Part shown: positions 1-5,955 of the stretch, piece by piece | How the letters are laid out: each line of letters opens with the position of its first letter | How positions within the stretch are numbered: position 1 is the stretch's first letter | Source: CAYLNK01 sp964384675 | GTDB lineage: Bacteria; Acidobacteriota; Thermoanaerobaculia; UBA5066 | Assembly (NCBI GenBank): GCA_964384675.1 | Contig: CAYLNK010000193.1 | Coordinates: 1 to 12,562 of the forward strand | Length of the DNA: 12,562 nucleotides | Direction of reading: 5' to 3' | Program-made: the position numbers and the translations under genes | Notes under the pieces: generated by a model | The model's input: the letters and a program-made list of their open reading frames with translations, nothing else | Database searches by the model: none | What the model was told of the DNA's origin: nothing

Positions 1-2
1 GC

Positions 3-1127
3 CCGCCGGCCGTGGAGCCCGGAGCCGCCGGGCCTGCCGAGGCGGCGCGGCGGACGGACGCGCTCGAGGACCTGCTGACTCGGGTCGTGGGCGAGCACCT
101 CGTGGCCGACGTGCCGGTGGGGCTCCTCCTGTCGGGTGGGCTCGACTCGAGCCTGGTGGCGGCGCTGGCGTCGCGCGGAGGACCGGTCCGCACCCTCTGC
201 ATGGCGTTCGCCGATTCCTCGGTGGACGAGCGCCCCTTCGCCCGGCGGGTCGCCGAGCACATCGGGTCGCGGCACGAGGAGGTGGTGATCCGTCCCGGGG
301 AGATGGTCGCGGACCTCGAGCGGTCGGTCTGGTTCGTCGACGACCTCTTCGGGGACTGGGGCGTCATCTCGACGATGGTCCTCTACCGGAAGTGCCGGGA
401 GGCCGGAGTCAAGGTCGTCCTGGTGGGTGAGGGCTCGGACGAGCTGTTCGGCGGCTACTCCCACTTCCAGCGCTTCGACGCGCCGGCCGCCGACCGCCGC
501 TCGATCTTCCGGCGTTCGCTCGGCTTCTACCAGAACCAGTCGGGGCGCCGGTGGGGCCGTGAGCTCTGGGGCGTGCGGCAGATCCTCCGCGAGTACGCGA
601 CCGAGACCCACGGTGACTTCTTCTCCGCGGTTCGTCTGTTCGAGATTCGCCGCCAGCTCCCGAGCCAGTACAACATGAAGGTCGACAAGGCGTGCATGGC
701 GGCGAGCGTCGAGGCCCGCGTGCCGTTCCAGGACGTGCGCGTCGCCGAGGCGGCCCTGCGTCTGCCCCGGGCGCTCCTGATGCGCGACGGGAGGAACAAG
801 GCGATCCTGCGCGAGATCGCGTCCCGGAACGGGCTCCTGCCGCCCGAGATCGCGACGCGGGGCAAGTACGGCGCCTCCATCGCGGCGAGCTGGATGGACG
901 AGGTCCCGAGCTTCCGCGGCTTCGCCCGCGACGTGGTGCTCGATCCGGCGGGCTGGGCGGCGCCGCTCGGCGTCGAGAAGGCGATGCGCGACTACTTCGA
1001 CCGCGGGCGCGGCGGCTACCGGTTCCCGCACCCCGTCAGCATCTTCTCCATCGTCGCCTGGCGGCTCCTCTTCCTGAACCTCTGGTCGAAGCAGTACCTG
1101 GCGCCGGCGGAGGAGGCCGCCGCGTGA
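3..1127 (+). CDS. Asparagine synthase-like amidotransferase, C-terminal synthetase domain (5'-partial)
   Basis: The frame is open to the left edge, so the true start and, very probably, an N-terminal glutaminase (class II amidotransferase) domain lie outside. The GTG at 12 sits in what looks like an interdomain linker. Counting from codon 12, the ATP-binding PP-loop SGGLDSS is at residues 41-47, preceded by the typical VADVPVG. The second family motif GEGSDELFGGY is at 139-149, and the segment around MAASVEARVPFQD is also conserved. In this family the synthetase domain adenylates a carboxylate, which then receives ammonia from glutamine. Homologues in polysaccharide loci are thought to amidate sugar acids or act in exosortase-linked clusters, whereas housekeeping AsnB makes asparagine. 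The location at the head of a glycosyltransferase operon favours a glycan-modifying role, which is inference. It overlaps the next gene by four bases (GTGA). The family call is secure; the substrate is unknown. Confidence 0.9.
   Translation, partial: PPAVEPGAAGPAEAARRTDALEDLLTRVVGEHLVADVPVGLLLSGGLDSSLVAALASRGGPVRTLCMAFADSSVDERPFARRVAEHIGSRHEEVVIRPGEMVADLERSVWFVDDLFGDWGVISTMVLYRKCREAGVKVVLVGEGSDELFGGYSHFQRFDAPAADRRSIFRRSLGFYQNQSGRRWGRELWGVRQILREYATETHGDFFSAVRLFEIRRQLPSQYNMKVDKACMAASVEARVPFQDVRVAEAALRLPRALLMRDGRNKAILREIASRNGLLPPEIATRGKYGASIAASWMDEVPSFRGFARDVVLDPAGWAAPLGVEKAMRDYFDRGRGGYRFPHPVSIFSIVAWRLLFLNLWSKQYLAPAEEAAA
1109..1116 (+). promoter_or_regulatory. Shine-Dalgarno sequence for the GT2 gene starting at 1124
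   Basis: GGAGGAGG lies seven bases before the GTG at 1124, inside the last codons of the amidotransferase gene. This strong site, together with the GTGA overlap, fixes the start of the glycosyltransferase at 1124 and rules out the longer upstream open frame as a real N-terminus. Confidence 0.7.
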
Positions 1128-2098
1128 CCCCGGACGTCACCGTGGTGATCCCCACGTTCAACCGGCGGACGCTCGTCCGTGACGCGATCGAGTCGTGCCG
1201 CTCCCAGAGTCTGGGGCCCGGGCTCGAGATCCTCGTCGTCGACGACGGCTCGACCGACGGGACGCGCGAGGAGCTCGCCGGGGTGCCGGACGTCACGCTC
1301 CTCTCCCTGCCCGCGAACCGGGGACGGAACGTGGCGCGGAACGCGGGCCTGAGGGCCGCGCGGGGCCGCTGGGTGAAGTTCCTCGACAGCGACGACGTCC
1401 TCCTCCCGGCCACGCTGGGCGTCGAGCTCCGGGCGGGCGACGAGACAGGCGCCGACGTCGTCCTGACGGGACATCGCGAAGAGCACACCCTGCCGTCGGG
1501 CGAGCTGGCGACGAAGGAGATGAGGGTCGTCCCGCCGATCCTGGATCCTCGCGTCGACGCCCTCCTGGCGGGCCGTGCCGTGCCGACCAGCGCCGCGCTC
1601 TACCGGCGGTCCGCGCTCGCCGGGGTGGGCTGGGACGAGGGGATCGACAAGCTCGACGACTGGGAGTTCTTCATGCAGGCGGCCCTCGTGGCCGGACCCA
1701 TCGTCGGCGTGCCGCACGTCTCGTACACGATCCGTGAGCACCCGGGGCGTGGCGTCCACCGGAACTCCCGGCTCTCGAACGCCCGCGAGCACCACCAGAT
1801 CCTGAGGAAGCTCGAGCGGACGCTCGAGGAGAGGGGCGAGCTGACGCCGCCGCGGAGGCTCCGCCTCGCGCAGTACTACTACCGGGAGCTGCGCCTCCTC
1901 TCGCTGCTCGATCGCCGGGACTTCGAGAAGGCCCTCGCGCACATCCTGGAGCTCGACCCCTCGTTCCGCCCTCGGGACGAGGAGCCGCGTGTCGAGATCC
2001 GTGCCCTCGCGAAGCTCCTCGGGGTGAGGAGCACGCTGCTCCTCTACTCGTTCCTGATGCGCGCGCTCCACCCGTCGCGGGCGGCGGCGCTCGGCTGA
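1124..2098 (+). CDS. Family 2 glycosyltransferase (GT-A fold)
   Basis: This 324-residue protein probably transfers a sugar from a nucleotide-sugar donor to a growing glycan on the cytoplasmic face of the membrane. The GT-A fold begins at once with VTVVIPTFN (residues 5-13). The nucleotide-binding VVDDGSTDGT has its Asp pair at 40-41. The metal-binding motif FLDSDD has D88 and D90, and a likely catalytic acidic motif DDWEFF starts at D178. After about residue 220 comes a basic, helical C-terminal tail with no predicted transmembrane segment. The GTG start directly precedes the first beta strand and has a good ribosome site. The GT2 assignment is firm, but sugar and linkage cannot be read from the sequence. 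It overlaps the amidotransferase by four bases and is followed after one base by the double glycosyltransferase, so it is probably cotranslated with both. Confidence 0.92.
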   Translation: MTPDVTVVIPTFNRRTLVRDAIESCRSQSLGPGLEILVVDDGSTDGTREELAGVPDVTLLSLPANRGRNVARNAGLRAARGRWVKFLDSDDVLLPATLGVELRAGDETGADVVLTGHREEHTLPSGELATKEMRVVPPILDPRVDALLAGRAVPTSAALYRRSALAGVGWDEGIDKLDDWEFFMQAALVAGPIVGVPHVSYTIREHPGRGVHRNSRLSNAREHHQILRKLERTLEERGELTPPRRLRLAQYYYRELRLLSLLDRRDFEKALAHILELDPSFRPRDEEPRVEIRALAKLLGVRSTLLLYSFLMRALHPSRAAALG

Positions 2099-2099
2099 C

Positions 2100-4139
2100 G
2101 TGGCCGGTCCGAGCGCTCTCCCCGTCGAGACCGTGCCGGGTCTCGTCTCGACGGTCGTCCCGGTGCACAACCGCGCCGGCATGCTGGCGGACGCGGTGGG
2201 AAGCGTCCTGGCCCAGACGTATCGACCCATCGAGGTGATCCTCGTCGACGACGGGTCGACGGACGGCACCCCGGAGGCCTGCCGCCAGCTCGCCGAGCGG
2301 CAGCCCGGCGTGGTACGGGCTCTGCGCCGCGAGAACGGGGGGCCCGGAGCGGCCCGCGAGACCGGCCGGCGTGCGGCGCGCGGGGAGTTCCTGCAATACC
2401 TCGACAGCGACGACCTCCTCCTGCCGGACAAGTTCAGCCGGCAGGTGGAGGCGCTCCGCTCCCGGCCCGACTGCGGGGTCGCGTACTGCTTCACGCGTTT
2501 CTACCGGGTCGGCTCGCCGCCGGGCGACGTCCCATGGAAGGGCTCGGGCGAGAGCGTCGGGACGATGTTCCCCTCGCTCCTCGTCGAGCGCTGGTGGGAC
2601 ACGCCCACGCCCCTCTACCGGCGCTCCGTCTGCGACGAGGCGGGGCCGTGGCGGGAGGACCTCCGTCTCGAGGAGGACTGGGAGTACGACTGCCGGATCG
2701 CCGCCCTCGGGACCCGCCTCGTCCAGTGCCGGGAGTTCCTGGCGGTCGTGCGCGACCACGAGGAGCGCCGGCTCTCGCGGCACCTGTCCGCCTCCGACCC
2801 GGCCACCGTCACGTTCCGGGCGCGGGCCAGGGGCCTGATCCTGGAGCACGCGCGGCGCGCCGGGATCCGGCCCGGCAGCCCGGAGATGGTCCGCTTCGGC
2901 AGGGGGCTCTTCCTCCTGTCGAGGCAGGCGGGGGCCGCGGGGCTGCCGGCGCTGTCCCGCGAGCTCTTCGATCGGGCTCGCGAGGCGTGCGGCCGGGACC
3001 AGGCCCGACGTCTCGACTTCCGGCTCTACCGGGCCGCCGCGGCCGCGCTCGGCTGGTCGGCCGCCGGCCGGCTCGCGTGCTTCACCGACCGTTTCCGGCC
3101 CGAGCACACCCCGCTCGACCGTCCGACGCCGCCCGCCGCCGTCTTCGCGGGCCACGACGCCGGTGTCCCGGACCTCGTGTCGATCGTCGTCCCGGTCTAC
3201 AACCGCAGCTCGCTGCTGCCGGAGGCGGTCGGGAGCGCGATCGCCCAGACGCACCGTCCGATCGAGGTCCTCATCGTCGACGACGGCTCCAGCGACGACA
3301 CGCCCGCCGTCTGCCGCGACCTGGCGGCGCGACACCCGGAGGTCCGCGTTCTCACGCGTCCGAACGGCGGCCCCGGCCCGGCCCGCGAGACCGGCCGGCT
3401 CGCGGCCCGGGGGGAGTTCCTGCAGTACCTCGACTCCGACGACCGGCTCGATCCGCGGAAGCTCGAGCGGCAGGTCCTCGCGCTCCGCCAGAAGCCCGAC
3501 GCGGACGTGGCCTACTGCCGGACGCGCGAGTACCGGATCGGCGAGGCGCCGTCCGACGCCGCGTCGCTGCGCACGGGCGAGGCGCTCGAGACGCTCTTCC
3601 CGGCGCTCCTCTCGGGCCGCTGCTGGCAGACGGTGACCCCGCTCTTCCGCAAGCGGATCACCGACCGGGTCGGACCGTGGAGCGACCTGCGGCAGGAGGA
3701 GGACTGGGAGTACGACGCCCGCGTCGCGGCGCTGGGGAGCCGCCTCGTCTGGTGCCCGGAGATCCTCGCGGACTTTCGCCACCACGGCGGCCCGCGTGCC
3801 GGCGGGGGCTCCCTCCTCGATCCGACGAAGATGAGGGCTCGCGCCCGGGCCCACGTCCTGATCTACCGCCACGCGCGGCGCGCCGAGATCGGCCCGGACT
3901 CGCCAGGGTTGCAGCGCTTCGCCCGCTCGCTCTTCCACCTGGCGCGGGAGTGCGGGGCCAGCGGCCTCGCCCCCGAGTCGCGCGAGCTGTTCGCGCTCGC
4001 CCGCGAGGCCTCGGGTCCGGGCCGCGCCTGGGGAGCGGACTTCCTGCTGTACCGGGTCGGAGCCGCCTGTCTCGGGTGGGCCACGGTCGGCCGGCTCGCC
4101 CGGCTGTCGCACCGGCTCCGGCACGCGGAGGCCTCGTGA
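2100..4139 (+). CDS. Tandem double-domain family 2 glycosyltransferase
   Basis: This 679-residue protein consists of two complete GT2 units in one frame. Unit A begins with LVSTVVPVHN at residue 15, has VDDGSTDGT (D50, D51), QYLDSDD (D102, D104) and EEDWEYD (191-197), then an alpha-helical tail ending near residue 335. Unit B repeats this order: LVSIVVPVYN from 359, VDDGSSDDT (D394, D395), QYLDSDD (D445, D447), EEDWEYD (533-539), then a matching helical tail. Both units keep every acidic residue expected for activity, so both may be catalytic. A double GT2 can add two sugars in turn or extend a chain of alternating sugars, as in bacterial glycosaminoglycan synthases; that role is inference here. 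Start is GTG one base after the previous stop, without a clear Shine-Dalgarno; an in-frame GTG at 2133 is a possible alternative. No membrane segment is seen. Confidence 0.9.
   Translation: MAGPSALPVETVPGLVSTVVPVHNRAGMLADAVGSVLAQTYRPIEVILVDDGSTDGTPEACRQLAERQPGVVRALRRENGGPGAARETGRRAARGEFLQYLDSDDLLLPDKFSRQVEALRSRPDCGVAYCFTRFYRVGSPPGDVPWKGSGESVGTMFPSLLVERWWDTPTPLYRRSVCDEAGPWREDLRLEEDWEYDCRIAALGTRLVQCREFLAVVRDHEERRLSRHLSASDPATVTFRARARGLILEHARRAGIRPGSPEMVRFGRGLFLLSRQAGAAGLPALSRELFDRAREACGRDQARRLDFRLYRAAAAALGWSAAGRLACFTDRFRPEHTPLDRPTPPAAVFAGHDAGVPDLVSIVVPVYNRSSLLPEAVGSAIAQTHRPIEVLIVDDGSSDDTPAVCRDLAARHPEVRVLTRPNGGPGPARETGRLAARGEFLQYLDSDDRLDPRKLERQVLALRQKPDADVAYCRTREYRIGEAPSDAASLRTGEALETLFPALLSGRCWQTVTPLFRKRITDRVGPWSDLRQEEDWEYDARVAALGSRLVWCPEILADFRHHGGPRAGGGSLLDPTKMRARARAHVLIYRHARRAEIGPDSPGLQRFARSLFHLARECGASGLAPESRELFALAREASGPGRAWGADFLLYRVGAACLGWATVGRLARLSHRLRHAEAS
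2142..4130 (+). repeat. Internal tandem duplication within the double glycosyltransferase gene
   Basis: Two copies of a coding unit occupy roughly 2142-3104 and 3174-4130. The offset between matching motifs falls slowly from 344 to 341 residues along the unit, so only a few single-residue gaps separate the copies. The helical tails (GWSAAGRLA against GWATVGRLA) are duplicated along with the catalytic domains. Exact DNA identity survives in places: 2351-2370 equals 3380-3399, and 2670-2690 equals 3696-3716. Confidence 0.85.
4127..4131 (+). promoter_or_regulatory. Shine-Dalgarno sequence for the methyltransferase
   Basis: GGAGG lies four bases before the GTG at 4136, within the last codons of the preceding gene. 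It supports the GTGA-overlap start of the methyltransferase rather than any start in the long out-of-gene upstream frame. Confidence 0.55.
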
Positions 4140-5002
4140 CGGAGGTGTCGTCGGCAGCGGTCCCGGAGGGCCTGCGCGAGCGGCTGCGATGTCCCGACTG
4201 CCGGGGCGAGCTCCGCGGCGCGCGCTGCACGGTCTGCGGCTTCACCGCCTCGGGATCGGACTTCCGGCCTCGCGCCCCGGGGCCCGCGCCGCTCCTCGCC
4301 CGGCGGGTCTGGGACCCGGGTCCGATGCTCGCGGCGGCGGTCGTCGGGGCGCCGGAGGTGACCTGGGCCGGACCGCCCCCGCCCCGCGGCTCGTCCGACC
4401 TGCTGTCGCTCCTCGTCGAGGAGACCCGCGGCGCGAGCTCGCGCGAGCTCCTCGATCTCGGCTGCGGGCCGGGCGAGTACCGGACCGCGCTCGAGGCCGC
4501 CGGCTTCCGATGGACCGGAGTGGATCTCGACGCGGAGGAGCCGGCGCTCCGGGCCGACGCGCACGCTCTGCCGTTCGCCGACGCGTCGTTCGACGTCGTC
4601 TTCACCGTCGCCTTCCTCGAGCACGCGCACAACCCGTTCCTCGCCGTGGCCGAGGCGGAACGTGTCCTGCGGCCGGACGGTCTCCTGATCGGGACGGTGG
4701 CGTTCGGGGAGCCGTTCCACGGGTCGTTCCTCCACCCGAGCGCGTGGGGCGTCGCGTCGCTCCTGGCCTCGAGCGGGCTCGTCCTGGGCCGGCTCTGGCG
4801 CTGTCAGGACACGCTCGAGGCGCTCGCGACGATGGGCGGATACCCGCGGGCGATCCGCCCCCTCCTCCGGGCCGTCGAGCGGCTCGCCCGGCTCCCGCTC
4901 CTCTCCCCGCGCGGCTGGCGGGCCGGGCGGGGGCAGCCGATCGACTCGCTCACCACGGCGGCGAGCCTGGGCTTCTCGGCTCGCAAGGCAGGTCCGGAGT
5001 GA
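4136..5002 (+). CDS. Class I SAM-dependent methyltransferase with N-terminal zinc-ribbon-like motif
   Basis: This 288-residue protein probably methylates a sugar or glycan intermediate using S-adenosylmethionine. Near the N-terminus there are two cysteine pairs, CPDC (C19, C22) and CTVC (C31, C34), spaced as in a small zinc ribbon. The SAM-binding motif LLDLGCGPGEY begins at about residue 105, followed by the acidic GVDLD that would hold the ribose, an ADAHALPFADASFDVVF segment and the post-motif FLEHAHNP. These are standard for the Methyltransf_11 type. The stretch between the zinc motif and the fold is Pro/Ala-rich and likely flexible. The neighbours on both sides are GT2 enzymes joined by GTGA overlaps, so O-methylation of a polysaccharide residue is the natural reading, though this is inference. 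Similar ribbon-plus-methyltransferase proteins also act on RNA or quinones, so the substrate remains open. Confidence 0.88.
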   Translation: MTEVSSAAVPEGLRERLRCPDCRGELRGARCTVCGFTASGSDFRPRAPGPAPLLARRVWDPGPMLAAAVVGAPEVTWAGPPPPRGSSDLLSLLVEETRGASSRELLDLGCGPGEYRTALEAAGFRWTGVDLDAEEPALRADAHALPFADASFDVVFTVAFLEHAHNPFLAVAEAERVLRPDGLLIGTVAFGEPFHGSFLHPSAWGVASLLASSGLVLGRLWRCQDTLEALATMGGYPRAIRPLLRAVERLARLPLLSPRGWRAGRGQPIDSLTTAASLGFSARKAGPE

Positions 5003-5955
5003 GCGCGCCGCCCCGCGTCTCGGTGGTGACGGCGGTCTACAACGACCCGCTCTACCTGCGCGGCTCGCTCGAGGGGGTGCTCGCGCAGGAGGGGGTCGAG
5101 CTCGAGGTCGTGGTGGTGGACGACGGGTCGACCGACGCGACGTCCGGGATCCTCGGCGAGCTCGCCCGTCGCGACCCGCGCCTGCGCGTGCTGCGGGTGC
5201 CTCACGGCGGCCTGACCCGGGCGCTGGTGGCCGGCTGTGAGGCGGCGCGGGGTCCCTACGTCGCCCGCCACGACGCGGACGACCTGTCGCTTCCAGGCCG
5301 GCTCTCGGCGCAGGCCGCTCTCCTCGACCGCCGACCCGAGCTCTCCTTCGTCTCGTCCTCGACCGTGACCATCGGTCCGGGCGGCGAGCCCCTGTTCACG
5401 CGGCGTCGTGGCGAGGACCCGGCCGACGCGGCTCGGGACCTCGTCGAGGCGCCCGACGGCGCCCCGACCCACGGCTCGGTCATGTTCCGGCTCGACGCCT
5501 ACCGGCGTGCCGGCGGCTACCGGCCGGCGTTCCGCTACGCGCAGGACCACGACCTCTGGCTGCGCCTGCTGGACGAGGGTGGGTTCGCGTTCGCGCCCGA
5601 GGTGCTCTACGCGTTCCGGATCCGCGACGGCTCGATCTCGACGTCGCGGCGCGCGCAGCAGGGCCGGCTCGCCGGGCTGGCGCGACGCTGCCGGGACGCG
5701 CGGCGGGCCGGGGCCTCCGAGGACGGCCTCCTCGCCGAGGCGGAGAGGGTCTCGGCCGAGCCGGCCTTGCCCGCCCGGAGCGGTGCGGCCGGGAGCAGCT
5801 ACTTCATCGGACGTTGCCTGATGGAGCGGCGCGATCGCCGCGCGGCGGGGTACCTCTGGCGGAGCCTCCGCCGGGAGCCGCTCTCGTGGCGTCCGTGGGC
5901 GGCGCTGCCTCTCGCGCTCCTCGGCTGCCGGCGGCGCCTGGAGACGATCGCGTGA
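4999..5955 (+). CDS. Family 2 glycosyltransferase
   Basis: This 318-residue GT-A enzyme opens with RVSVVTAVYND (residues 6-16). The nucleotide-binding VVVDDGSTDAT follows with D41 and D42, and the metal site is RHDADD (D92, D94). The acceptor-side acidic motif QDHDLWLRLL has D183 and D185. The pattern HDADD, rather than LDSDD, and the QDHDLW signature resemble the large GT2 group found in O-antigen and capsule loci, and set it apart from both double enzymes in this operon. A helical C-terminal region of about 110 residues is rich in Arg and Ala. The start is a GTG overlapping the methyltransferase stop (GTGA), with only a weak ribosome site upstream, which suggests translational coupling. The donor and acceptor are unknown. 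Confidence 0.92.
   Translation: MSAPPRVSVVTAVYNDPLYLRGSLEGVLAQEGVELEVVVVDDGSTDATSGILGELARRDPRLRVLRVPHGGLTRALVAGCEAARGPYVARHDADDLSLPGRLSAQAALLDRRPELSFVSSSTVTIGPGGEPLFTRRRGEDPADAARDLVEAPDGAPTHGSVMFRLDAYRRAGGYRPAFRYAQDHDLWLRLLDEGGFAFAPEVLYAFRIRDGSISTSRRAQQGRLAGLARRCRDARRAGASEDGLLAEAERVSAEPALPARSGAAGSSYFIGRCLMERRDRRAAGYLWRSLRREPLSWRPWAALPLALLGCRRRLETIA

Noticed and set aside
1671..4124. An 817-codon open frame on the minus strand opposite the double glycosyltransferase
   Set aside because: It is rich in Arg, Pro, Gly and Glu with no recognisable domain, and lies opposite a gene with intact GT2 motifs. Long antisense frames are expected at this GC content because stop codons are rare.
2534..4135. 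Extension of the methyltransferase frame far upstream, giving an apparent 822-residue protein
   Set aside because: The upstream part is an out-of-frame reading of gene 3 with no domain. The GTG at 4136 has a Shine-Dalgarno, a GTGA overlap and the first family motif just after it.
4189..4998. Extension of the second single GT2 upstream through the methyltransferase gene
   Set aside because: The extra residues are Arg/Ala/Gly-rich shadow sequence. The GT2 fold begins at the GTG at 4999 with RVSVVTAVYN.
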